Source: Caldimicrobium sp. (lineage in GTDB: Bacteria; Desulfobacterota; Thermodesulfobacteria; Thermodesulfobacteriales; Thermodesulfobacteriaceae). From it: 64,000 nt of DNA. Positions 1-8,734 of the stretch are shown here, in pieces. Below the pieces are notes generated by a model. That model was not told the origin of the DNA. It saw only the letters and a list, made by a program, of their open reading frames with translations, and did no database searches. The stretch spans positions 1 through 64,000 of the forward strand of contig JANXDB010000054.1 in the NCBI GenBank assembly GCA_025060015.1, in the 5' to 3' direction. Both the position numbers and the translations under genes were made by a program. How positions within the stretch are numbered: the stretch's first letter is position 1; the number at the start of each line of letters is the position of its first letter.

Positions 1-277
1 GTAAAGGATAGGCCCCATATCTTTCATAAATCCTCAAGTAAAGCTCAATGAGCCTTAGAGGCAAAGTGGGATCATAGGTGCTTTGAATTTCAAGGTGAAC
101 AATGGTGCCCTCTTCAAGCCTTCCCACAAAGTCTGCCTTTCTTTCTTTGGTTGTAGGGAAGGTGCTTTCAAGGACTTCTGAGACCCTGGAGCTAAAGAGG
201 ATTTGGATGATTTTGTGAGGGAGTCTTTGTAGAACTTCTCTTAATGTGCGGTCAAAGGGAAAGGAGGGATGGGCCAT
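1..277 (-). CDS. Rpn-like / PD-(D/E)XK nuclease-transposase family protein, N-terminal part, truncated by window edge
   Basis: My translation from ATG at 277: MAHPSFPFDRTLREVLQRLPHKIIQILFSSRVSEVLESTFPTTKERKADFVGRLEEGTIVHLEIQSTYDPTLPLRLIELYLRIYERYGAYPL; KADFVGRLEEGTIVHLEIQS resembles the D...ExQ nuclease core of this family. Confidence 0.65.
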   Translation of the reverse strand, partial: MAHPSFPFDRTLREVLQRLPHKIIQILFSSRVSEVLESTFPTTKERKADFVGRLEEGTIVHLEIQSTYDPTLPLRLIELYLRIYERYGAYPL

Positions 278-331
278 GAAGATATTTTAGTATGTGTTTT
301 GAAAATAGGCAATTTCTCAGCTGAAGAGAGA

Positions 332-879
332 TTGAAGCGGGGCGGGTTGCCCTTTCCCCATGCAATCCCCTTTGAAGCGGGGCGGGTTGCCCTTTCCCCA
401 TGCAATCCCCTTTGAAGCGGGGCGGGTTGCAACACTCAGGGCAGGGTATCCTCTGCTTTGGTTACAAACATATGTCGCAATCCCCTTTGAAGCGGGGCGG
501 GTTGCAACAATGTGACCTTGGGCGATTTGAAAAGTAATTTGAGGTGTAGCAATCCCCTTTGAAGCGGGGCGGGTTGCAACCAGTTGACTACTTCTTTAAT
601 TCACAAAAGCGAGAAATAGTGTCGCAATCCCCTTTGAAGCGGGGCGGGTTGCAACCCAAATTGACAGAATCTGTCGATATGGCTCCCATGGAGTGTCGCA
701 ATCCCCTTTGAAGCGGGGCGGGTTGCAACTTTATAATGTCTTTGGGGTTAGAAGTAAACAAGTAATAACTGTCGCAATCCCCTTTGAAGCGGGGCGGGTT
801 GCAACTACCTGAGTACGATGATATGAAGGTAATGGTGTTCATAGGTCGCAATCCCCTTTGAAGCGGGGCGGGTTGCAAC
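332..879 (-). CRISPR. CRISPR array; 35-nt repeat GTTGCAACCCGCCCCGCTTCAAAGGGGATTGCGAC (crRNA orientation, minus strand). Full-length repeats at 474-508, 546-580, 621-655, 695-729, 771-805, 845-879; truncated copies at about 332-350, 362-390 and 402-433; regular spacers 37-41 nt
   Basis: Repeats read directly from the sequence; spacers unique except for two identical 11-nt inserts at the left end; ATTGCGAC-type 3' end and decay at the left end put the leader on the right. Confidence 0.97.
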
Positions 880-1080
880 CCTAACCCCTTACAAGCCTTA
901 TCAATCAAGCCTTGTGATTGTTTAGAACAAACTATATTTTGCAAATTGACCCTCTGAAAGCCTCTATCCATCAGATCCAGCCGATGCTTGTAAATTAATT
1001 ATAAAATCGTATACTTTATATAGTTTTACACAATTTCCTATTTTCACTTGTCAAAGAACATTTATTGGGTCATAATAATA
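880..1080 (-). promoter_or_regulatory. Probable CRISPR leader
   Basis: AT-rich non-coding DNA next to the intact end of the array; TATAAT on minus strand at 998-1003. Confidence 0.5.
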
Positions 1081-1235
1081 ACCTATTTCTCAAAAAAGTC
1101 AAGAGGGTGTATGAGTCCATAGGATTTTAGACTGAGAGGAATTTTCGTTAAATCTATAATAAATCCACTCCAAAAATGATACATTCCCAAGCCCAAAACT
1201 TACTCCAAATGTTCCTCCCACTCCTGCTTCGATAA

Positions 1236-1400
1236 ATGACTATACCCATAGGCAAATCCAATATCAAAGCCATACTCGCCACTGGATATGCCTATAAAAA
1301 GGAAACCATAGATGCAAAGAGTCTTGGCTTTAAAGAGGTCTTAATAAAACCCTTTACTATCGAAACACTCTTATCAACCCTAAGAGAAATATCCAGCTGA
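1236..1400 (+). pseudogene. C-terminal remnant of a response-regulator receiver domain
   Basis: Translation MTIPIGKSNIKAILATGYAYKKETIDAKSLGFKEVLIKPFTIETLLSTLREISS* matches the end of a CheY-like fold (xxxATGYA...GFxxxLIKPFxxxxLLxxL); no DD or phospho-acceptor D half upstream. Confidence 0.6.
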
Positions 1401-2564
1401 AGCCACACTAACAAAAGAACCCTCACCAAAGGGAATGGCCTCTTGAAAGAAAATCTCTCCAGTGCCTCTAAATGCACCTCTCTCAATGATTAGTGATAAT
1501 ATAAAAAGTGAACTGCTACCACAGTTTTTCCATTGCTCCCCATCGGTAACCAACCTCTCCAACTCCTTTGTCTCTCCTTTGAAGGCAAGTTCTAACATCA
1601 GTTTGTCCCGTTCCAAGGCAGATTTTGCTAGGAGCTTATCGGCAGGAAAGGAATCTCCATATCTCAGCCCGCGATGGCACATATCAACGCCCAAAAGAAG
1701 GTAGGTGCGGTCATCCATTAGTTCTAATAGACCATCTACTAATCCATAAACAAGTTCTCTATTATGACTAATCACATGATAGGAGCCAATTAAGATAGGA
1801 AGCACTACCACTTCTTCACCGAGGAGATATTTTAAAAAGAGTGCCTGAAATTCAATAGAGTGTTCAAACTTATGAGCCATGTGATCAGGAAATAGTTCTA
1901 ACTTTTTGGTGTTGCCTAAAAAGAGCATACCACCTCTGTCATTCCTCAATGGTCCAAAGGGAGTGGCTATGTCTTTGGTCAAGATAGAATATGGAAAATC
2001 TAGATAATGACCGACTCCGAGGACTATCACCCTTGAACCCGAGGGTATTCTAAATCTTTGATAGGCCTCTGCATAGGCTTTAGCTCCTACTCTTATGTCA
2101 ATATGCGGAGCAATGAGCACCCTTGGGGGCTCTCCTGAATTAACCTGTGATAATTTTAAAACCTCCTCCAAAAACCATTCAGCTTCATTACCACTCAAAG
2201 GATAAGCCTGATTGGCATGAGCCATGGGCCTCACCTTAAGACTAAACCATTCTTCATAGGCTCTTTCCTTGATACTTTCAAAACTCTCACTCCAGAGTAA
2301 TCCCTTTTCATCCAAAAATTCCACCAGCTTGGCGATCTCTTCAAAGGGAACAATTTGTCCAACAATCTTGGATGCCTCTACTTGTAGATCCCTCAAGTCT
2401 CTCTCTCCATCCATTAGTGGTAAAATAAAGGCTAAGTCTTGTGGCAACCCAATCAATTCATCCACAAAGCCTAAGGGATCTCTCAAATAGAGTATAGGTC
2501 GTCCCTGATATTCGCCCGGAAAAACATCTACCTGACGTAGGATTGGTTTATATGATGGTTCCAT
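1380..2564 (-). CDS. MEMO1 family protein (AmmeMemoRadiSam system protein B-like) with N-terminal extension
   Basis: RVLIAPHIDIRVGAKAYAEAY..., MAHKFEHSIEFQALFLKYL, LLLGVDMCHRGLRYGD: MEMO-family motifs. Confidence 0.8.
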   Translation of the reverse strand: MEPSYKPILRQVDVFPGEYQGRPILYLRDPLGFVDELIGLPQDLAFILPLMDGERDLRDLQVEASKIVGQIVPFEEIAKLVEFLDEKGLLWSESFESIKERAYEEWFSLKVRPMAHANQAYPLSGNEAEWFLEEVLKLSQVNSGEPPRVLIAPHIDIRVGAKAYAEAYQRFRIPSGSRVIVLGVGHYLDFPYSILTKDIATPFGPLRNDRGGMLFLGNTKKLELFPDHMAHKFEHSIEFQALFLKYLLGEEVVVLPILIGSYHVISHNRELVYGLVDGLLELMDDRTYLLLGVDMCHRGLRYGDSFPADKLLAKSALERDKLMLELAFKGETKELERLVTDGEQWKNCGSSSLFILSLIIERGAFRGTGEIFFQEAIPFGEGSFVSVASAGYFS

Positions 2565-2567
2565 AAA

Positions 2568-3353
2568 TCACTCCCCTAAGCCACTAAAGTCCTCTATAGT
2601 AAGCTCTTCACAGGCCTCTTTTACTCTCTCTATGGCAGAGTAAAAGTCCTCACCTATGGTTCTAACCCTCAATCCATAGGCCTTTTGGAATGCCTTTCTT
2701 ACTATTTCACCTTTTAAAAGGGCGTTGTCCCAGCCGAATTCGGCATATTTCTCGTTGACAACCCGGTTTAAATCTACTAATGCCTGCGCTCTCTTTCTTC
2801 TCTCTTCTACAGCCTCATTTAAAGGTAGATCCAAAAAGTTGTCAAGCTTTGATAAAAAACTCTCATAAAAACTTGCTGGAAAACGATTATCAAACTCCTC
2901 AATGGCAAAACCGAAAGTTATCAACATAGGCTCTTTAAAGTAGGTAAAAAGGTCCTCTTCCCTGATACTCCTATTCTCTTTGTAAAAATCCATAAACAAC
3001 CTATAGGCCTGTTTAGACTTTTCTTTGACATTGGGTGGTTTTTCTGTATTAAACTCAAGGATGTAGTGATAAAGACTCTCATCAACCACTATGGCCAATA
3101 TTTCTCTTGCCCCAAGATCACGCATAGCCTCCAAACGATGTCTTCCGTCAACTACGTAGTATTTCCCATCCTTGGGCACAACCACTATAGGAGTAATAAA
3201 TCCTAACTTTTCAATGGCCATCTCCAGGTGCTTTTTCAAACTCTCAGAAATTTCTCTCTGAAAGGGTGGAGTGGAAATATCTTCCAAACTGAAAAGTGCC
3301 AACTTCAGTGGTTGCCTCTTTACAGGATCTTCAAAAGTGGCTATCAACCTCAT
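2568..3353 (-). CDS. ParB/Srx N-terminal domain protein
   Basis: ITPIVVVPKDGKYYVVDGRHRLEAMRDLGAREI: ParB-like nuclease motif. Confidence 0.7.
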   Translation of the reverse strand: MRLIATFEDPVKRQPLKLALFSLEDISTPPFQREISESLKKHLEMAIEKLGFITPIVVVPKDGKYYVVDGRHRLEAMRDLGAREILAIVVDESLYHYILEFNTEKPPNVKEKSKQAYRLFMDFYKENRSIREEDLFTYFKEPMLITFGFAIEEFDNRFPASFYESFLSKLDNFLDLPLNEAVEERRKRAQALVDLNRVVNEKYAEFGWDNALLKGEIVRKAFQKAYGLRVRTIGEDFYSAIERVKEACEELTIEDFSGLGE

Positions 3354-3368
3354 AAACTTTCAGATAGT

Positions 3369-4487
3369 CTAATCTGCACTTTTCCTTAAAATAGTGGGTA
3401 TTTCCAGGACGTCTTCATTCATAAACTCACGCCAATCAATTTTCTTCATCTCTTCTTTTCTTCTGGCAACTTTGTCCATGGAGATCACCTTATCGGAAGT
3501 CTTTGTTTTCTCTCTTTCTAAACCAGTAGCAATAATGGTTATTCTTAAGGTATCTCCAAGAGTTTCATCAAAAACTACGCCCCAGTAAACCCTGGCTTCA
3601 GGGTGTAATTCCTTAGAGATTGTTCCTGCGATTAGCTGAGTCTCTTGAATAGTTAGGGTCTCCGGATGAACGCTTATATTTAAAAGTAAGCCTTTAGCTC
3701 CACTAACAGAAAGATCTTCTAACAAAGGACTTGAAATTGCCATTTGAGTTGCCAGTTGAGCTCTCTCTTCTCCGGCTGCCTCTCCCATACCCATTAGAGC
3801 TATACCACCACTTTCTGTCATAACCGCTTTAACATCTGCAAAATCTAAATTTATGTAACCTGGTGATAAGATAAGATCTGAAATACCTCTTACAGCATAA
3901 TATAATACATCATCAGCCTTTTTGAACATTTCATAAAGTCTCTCCTGAGGTGCTCCCAAAAGGATCAATTTATCGTTGGGAATGGTAATTAGTGTATCCA
4001 CATACTTTTTAAGCTCTTCAATACCCTCTTCTGCTTGCTTGATCCTTACCTTGCCTTCAAATGTAAAAGGTTTGGTTACTACTGCTACGGTTAGGATCCC
4101 CATCTCCTTACAGAGACTAGCAATAACAGGAGTTGCTCCAGTGCCTGTGCCTCCTCCCATACCTGCTGCTAAAAAGACCATGTCGGCATCCTTTAGACAG
4201 TCTCTTATGTCCCTCTCAGATTCTTCAGCAGCCTTTCTGCCGATTTCTGGTTTCCCTCCGGCACCTAAACCCTTAGTTAAATTTTTACCAAGCTGAATCT
4301 TTATCGGTGCTGGATTAAGGGAAAGAACCTTATAATCGGTGTTTGCTGAGATGAATTCTACTCCTGCAAGGGACCTCCTTATCATATGGGCGATTGCATT
4401 TCCTCCTGCTCCGCCAACACCGATGACCTTAATGTTTGGTTGATACTTTATCTCTTCCTGCTCTATAAGATCGAAGGGAATTGTCAT
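3369..4487 (-). CDS. ftsZ: Cell division protein FtsZ
   Basis: GGAGGNAIAHMI, MGGGTGTGATPVIA, C-terminal peptide EIPTILRK. Confidence 0.98.
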   Translation of the reverse strand: MTIPFDLIEQEEIKYQPNIKVIGVGGAGGNAIAHMIRRSLAGVEFISANTDYKVLSLNPAPIKIQLGKNLTKGLGAGGKPEIGRKAAEESERDIRDCLKDADMVFLAAGMGGGTGTGATPVIASLCKEMGILTVAVVTKPFTFEGKVRIKQAEEGIEELKKYVDTLITIPNDKLILLGAPQERLYEMFKKADDVLYYAVRGISDLILSPGYINLDFADVKAVMTESGGIALMGMGEAAGEERAQLATQMAISSPLLEDLSVSGAKGLLLNISVHPETLTIQETQLIAGTISKELHPEARVYWGVVFDETLGDTLRITIIATGLEREKTKTSDKVISMDKVARRKEEMKKIDWREFMNEDVLEIPTILRKSAD

Positions 4488-4499
4488 AGGTCCTCCTCC

Positions 4500-5705
4500 T
4501 TAGATTTTTAATAATTTTTTTAGTTTACCCAGTAGACCCTCTTTTTTCTGAGGTCTCTCCATTCCCTGGGGCAAATTTTGGTAAGCGTAGAGTAGCATTC
4601 CAACCGCCGTGGCGTATTGAGGGTGATAAATCTCCTCTGTTAGCCCTGGCAATCTCTCAGGATATCCGATCCTTGCAGGCAGATCTAGAATCTGATCACA
4701 GAGATAGATCAAACCAGGGAGAAGAGCAGAGCCCCCGGTTAGTACCACTCCACTGGTAAGATAGGTCTTGGGAAAGGCCTTTATCTCAGACTCTATGAGA
4801 ATTAGAAGCTCCCTCACTCTCTCTTCTAATATCTCAGCTAAAAGCTTCTTGCTAATACTGCGGGCAGGTCTATTGCCTATCCCCGGAACTTCGATGGTTT
4901 CATCTTCATCTACAAGTTCTCTTAGACAGATACCCCTCTCTATCTTTAACTTCTCAGCTTCGCCTTTGGTGGTTCTCAAACAAACGGCTAGATCCCCAGT
5001 CAACAGTTCTCCTCCTACTGGAACAGAGCCAGCAAATTTTAGAACACCTTCCTTGTAAATAACAAAATCACTCGTTCCACCACCAAAATCAATCAATAGT
5101 ACTCCTAAATCCTTCTCCTCAGAGGTCAAAACAGCCTCAGCTGAGGCTAGTCCCTGAAAAACCACTCCGTCAACCTCTAAACCAAGATTTTCAAAACACC
5201 TCAAAAGATTCTGAACATGAGACCGCTGAGCAGTGATAAGCTGAACATGGGCCTCTAATCTTACACCAGTCATTCCTATAGGTTGAGTAATACCTCTTGT
5301 TTGATCCACAACAAATTCCTGAGGAATTACATGGAGAAGAATCCGATCTTGTGATATGTCTACAGCCTGAGCTGATGCTAACACCTCCTCCACATCTTTA
5401 GAAGTAACTTCCTTTTCCTTTAGAGCCACAACACCCATGCCAGGCTGTATTTTGACATGGCTTCCTGCAACACTAGTTAGAACGAAAGTCAAATCCACCT
5501 TGGCTTGTCCCTGAGCCTTTTCGATGGCACTTTTTATGCTCTGTGTTGCCTCTTCTATGTTTACCACGCTACCCCTTTTCAGTCCCAAAGCCGGAGAAAC
5601 CCCCATGCCTGTAACCCATAGTTTTCCATCCCGCTCCTCACCAATTAAAGCACATATCTTCGTAGTCCCTACATCGACTACTAATAGCCCTCCGTCCCTC
5701 ATCAT
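4500..5705 (-). CDS. ftsA: Cell division protein FtsA
   Basis: VDVGTTKICALI, DFGGGTSDFVIY, C-terminal amphipathic GLLGKLKKLLKI. Confidence 0.97.
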   Translation of the reverse strand: MMRDGGLLVVDVGTTKICALIGEERDGKLWVTGMGVSPALGLKRGSVVNIEEATQSIKSAIEKAQGQAKVDLTFVLTSVAGSHVKIQPGMGVVALKEKEVTSKDVEEVLASAQAVDISQDRILLHVIPQEFVVDQTRGITQPIGMTGVRLEAHVQLITAQRSHVQNLLRCFENLGLEVDGVVFQGLASAEAVLTSEEKDLGVLLIDFGGGTSDFVIYKEGVLKFAGSVPVGGELLTGDLAVCLRTTKGEAEKLKIERGICLRELVDEDETIEVPGIGNRPARSISKKLLAEILEERVRELLILIESEIKAFPKTYLTSGVVLTGGSALLPGLIYLCDQILDLPARIGYPERLPGLTEEIYHPQYATAVGMLLYAYQNLPQGMERPQKKEGLLGKLKKLLKI

Positions 5706-5709
5706 AGGC

Positions 5710-6435
5710 TTAACTCCTGAATTTAATTAAAGCTTGCCCGAAGGGATAATCAACCCTTATGGTATCTACCTTATCGATTAATTTTGTCTCGTATAAATAA
5801 ACCATTATCCTATCAAGATGCTGGTATAGTTGAATAAGATCGTCAGTAACACCCAGAGGGAGATAGATCTTCACATAATTTTTAGTTTGAAAAATCATCT
5901 TATCCTTCTCTAAAACAATTTTAGAGTAATTTTCGTAAACAGGAAGATACTTTTTGTTTTTCTTTAGCCATTCCAAAAAAGCAAAGAAATTATCCCTCCA
6001 GGATTCATCTCTGATCTCTATTAGAGGGTAATAGAAATAGTCTTGCGGAAGGATTCCACCTATTATTACTCCCTTTCTATCAACAAGATAACCCTTGTTT
6101 TCCTTTACTAGAATAGCGAGGCCCTCCCTCTCTTTAATGGATATCTCTAGCAAAGATGGAAGCCTCCTAGCAATAACTACTTCCTCTATGTTAGGATTGC
6201 TTTTAAGCTTTCTCTCTATTCTTCTAAGATCAATGTGAAAAAGTCTTTCACCACCCTTTAACTCCGTAAGTTTAATAACCTCCTCACGGGATATCCTCCT
6301 GTGGTTTAAGACTTTTATTTCTTTTAAAACAAAGAGATCAGTAAAATACAAAAGAAAAATAACAAAAGCTATAAAGAAATTAACTAATAAACCGCTCACA
6401 ATAAATACCTTGTATCTAATCCAAAGGGTTTTCAT
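5710..6435 (-). CDS. ftsQ: Cell division protein FtsQ (POTRA)
   Basis: Single TM followed by POTRA-like FVLKEIKVLNHRRISREEVIKL; position between murB and ftsA. Confidence 0.85.
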   Translation of the reverse strand: MKTLWIRYKVFIVSGLLVNFFIAFVIFLLYFTDLFVLKEIKVLNHRRISREEVIKLTELKGGERLFHIDLRRIERKLKSNPNIEEVVIARRLPSLLEISIKEREGLAILVKENKGYLVDRKGVIIGGILPQDYFYYPLIEIRDESWRDNFFAFLEWLKKNKKYLPVYENYSKIVLEKDKMIFQTKNYVKIYLPLGVTDDLIQLYQHLDRIMVYLYETKLIDKVDTIRVDYPFGQALIKFRS

Positions 6436-7342
6436 GGCTAAATCCTAAAAATTTAACCTCTGGCTCTAAGTATATCTTAAAAACCTCGTAAACCTTCTCT
6501 CGTGCCATCCTCATCAAAGAGAGGACCTCCTCTGCCTTCGCCCCACCGGTGTTCACTATAAAATTGGCATGTTTTTCTGAGATCTGGGCTCCGCCTAACC
6601 TAAGACCCTTCAAACCCACTTGCTCTATCATCGCCCCTGCAAATCCACATGGAGGGTTCTTGAATACTGAGCCAAAGGTCTTCGAAGAAACCGGTTGAGA
6701 AAACCTTCGCTTTTGCCAGATCTTTTTTATTCTCTCTTTTACTCTCTGTGGATCCTCTCTTGGAAACTCCAACTCTGCCGCTAACACCAGTCCTTCTAGC
6801 TTAAAGGCTCTATAACACCATAGTCCATCATGATTTTCGATATTAAGGATTTTACCGTCATGCCAGAGCTCTAATTTTCTTATGAGAGAGGAGGTAGTCT
6901 TTCCAAAGGCCCCGGCGTTCATTTTTATAGCTCCTCCCAGGGTAGCTGGAACACCTGCTAAAAACTCAAAACCACCATATCCTCTTTGAAGGGAAATTCT
7001 GATGAGCTCATTTATGCTTGTTCCCGAAAGAGCCCTGAGTCTAAGAGTTTCTCCTTGAGAGAGGATCTCTACTCCCCTCAGAGCCCTCGTAGAAATCACC
7101 ACCCCCTCATATCCCTTATCTGAAACAAGCAAATTACTCCCCCCTCCAAGGAGAGCATAGGGTATTTCCCGATCTGCCAAAAAGCGTAAAAGTTTCAAAA
7201 AAGCCATCAGGTCTCTGGGAAAGACCAACCTTAGGGCTAGCCCTCCTATGCCTATAGTAGTGTATCTAGATAAGGAACTATCTTTTTCATTGTAAATATT
7301 TAACTTCTCAAATAGGCTATCTAATTCTTTAAGCCACCGCAT
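6416..7342 (-). CDS. murB: UDP-N-acetylmuramate dehydrogenase
   Basis: YALLGGGSNLLVSD, FLAGVPATLGGAIKMNAGAFG, GLKGLRLGGAQISEKHANFIVN. Confidence 0.97.
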   Translation of the reverse strand: MRWLKELDSLFEKLNIYNEKDSSLSRYTTIGIGGLALRLVFPRDLMAFLKLLRFLADREIPYALLGGGSNLLVSDKGYEGVVISTRALRGVEILSQGETLRLRALSGTSINELIRISLQRGYGGFEFLAGVPATLGGAIKMNAGAFGKTTSSLIRKLELWHDGKILNIENHDGLWCYRAFKLEGLVLAAELEFPREDPQRVKERIKKIWQKRRFSQPVSSKTFGSVFKNPPCGFAGAMIEQVGLKGLRLGGAQISEKHANFIVNTGGAKAEEVLSLMRMAREKVYEVFKIYLEPEVKFLGFSHENPLD

Positions 7343-8723
7343 GTTTTTTTTCTGTAGAGAAACTTATTAAGCTCTCATGCACCTTGTAGATATCTCCCGC
7401 ACCCATGGTTAGGATCAAATACTCAGAAGTGGCAAAATCTCTGATCAAGGGCATTATTTCCTCTTTGCTTTTTACAAAAAAAGTTGGTTTTGTACCCCTA
7501 ACCTCTCGTACTGCTTGATAAAAGGTTTCACCAGTGATACCAGGCAGGGGTTCCTCATTGGCAGGATAAATATCAGTGAGAATCAAAAGCTCTGGGGCCT
7601 TTAGGGCAAGCAAAAACTCATCCCAAAGTGCACGGGTGCGTGTATAACGATGGGGCTGAAAACAGAGAATTATCCTCTTATCGGGATGTAAACTCCTCAG
7701 GGTGGAAAGAGTGGCAATGATCTCTTTAGGATGATGAGCATAATCATCAATCAGAATCGCTCCTTGATACTGACCCTTCAACTCCAGCCTTCTCTTCACA
7801 CCTCTAAAACCCTCCAAAATCTTAAAGACCCTTCTTAAGGGTAAATCCAAAACCAAAGCGACTCCTATAGCACCTAGGGCATTAAGGGCGTTATGTCTTC
7901 CGGGTATACCAAGCCTAAACTTTCCTAATCTCTTCTCTTTATAATAGACTTCAACTAAGGGATAGGCTTCATCCTGTAAGATCTTTCCACGTAATTGAGC
8001 TTCAGGTGAAAAGCCGTAGAGAAGGAATGGGCCTGATAATTCCTCGATGACCTCTTTAACCCCTGGGTCATCTATGCAGAGAATAGCCTTACCCTCAGGA
8101 TGAGTTCTTAAAATAAAACTCGCAAAGGCCTTTTTAATAGCATGAAAGTCAGCATAAAAATCTAAATGTTCCCGATCTATGTTGGTTATTACCTCGATAA
8201 ATGGCGAATAAAAGAGAAAGGAGCCATCGCTCTCATCGGCCTCTGCCACCAGATATTCACCATCACCGAGCAATGAATTGGCCTTGACATTGTTTATAAT
8301 GCCTCCCACAATTACCGTTGGATTTAGTTTCATATTGATAAGAATCTCAGCAACAATAGAGGTTGTGGTGGTCTTCCCATGAGATCCAGCAACCACGATA
8401 CTTTTGGGATAGGCTTGCATGACCTCAGAGAGCATCCTTGCTCTTGGTAAAAGAAGAAGCCCTTTCTCCTTAGCAAACTTTATCTCAGGATTTTCCTTAG
8501 GAACAGCCGATGAGTAGACAATAATCTCCGTATCTGCTAAATGGGAGGGATCATGACCCAGGTATACCTCAATTCCTTCCTTTAAAAGTGGATCTAAGTA
8601 CTTGCTTTTGGCCAAATCACAGCCAGTCACTATGTGGCCCATGCGATGTAGCAGTCTTGCAAGACCACTCATTCCCACTCCACCAATCCCAATGAAATGG
8701 ATCTTTCTTCTCTTCTCTAACAT
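7329..8723 (-). CDS. murC: UDP-N-acetylmuramate--L-alanine ligase
   Basis: HFIGIGGVGMSGLARLL, VVAGSHGKTTTTSI, DDYAHHPKEI. Confidence 0.98.
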   Translation of the reverse strand: MLEKRRKIHFIGIGGVGMSGLARLLHRMGHIVTGCDLAKSKYLDPLLKEGIEVYLGHDPSHLADTEIIVYSSAVPKENPEIKFAKEKGLLLLPRARMLSEVMQAYPKSIVVAGSHGKTTTTSIVAEILINMKLNPTVIVGGIINNVKANSLLGDGEYLVAEADESDGSFLFYSPFIEVITNIDREHLDFYADFHAIKKAFASFILRTHPEGKAILCIDDPGVKEVIEELSGPFLLYGFSPEAQLRGKILQDEAYPLVEVYYKEKRLGKFRLGIPGRHNALNALGAIGVALVLDLPLRRVFKILEGFRGVKRRLELKGQYQGAILIDDYAHHPKEIIATLSTLRSLHPDKRIILCFQPHRYTRTRALWDEFLLALKAPELLILTDIYPANEEPLPGITGETFYQAVREVRGTKPTFFVKSKEEIMPLIRDFATSEYLILTMGAGDIYKVHESLISFSTEKKHAVA

Positions 8724-8734
8724 AGTCCCATACC

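Noticed and set aside
588-971. Minus-strand 127-aa ORF across the CRISPR array, and the 241-435 ORF
   Set aside because: They read through repeats and spacers (QPAPLQRGL periodic peptide); artefacts of the array.
1203-1290. Minus-strand reading SGEYGFDIGFAYGYSHLSKQEWEEHLE* opposite the receiver remnant
   Set aside because: Protein-like, but no start codon or recognised family, and the plus-strand receiver match is much stronger; possibly another gene remnant but not supportable.
3394-3588. Numerous 60-140 aa antisense ORFs over ftsZ, ftsA, guaA, prs and others (this is one example)
   Set aside because: Low-complexity Ser/Leu-rich shadow ORFs opposite well-conserved genes; no independent evidence.
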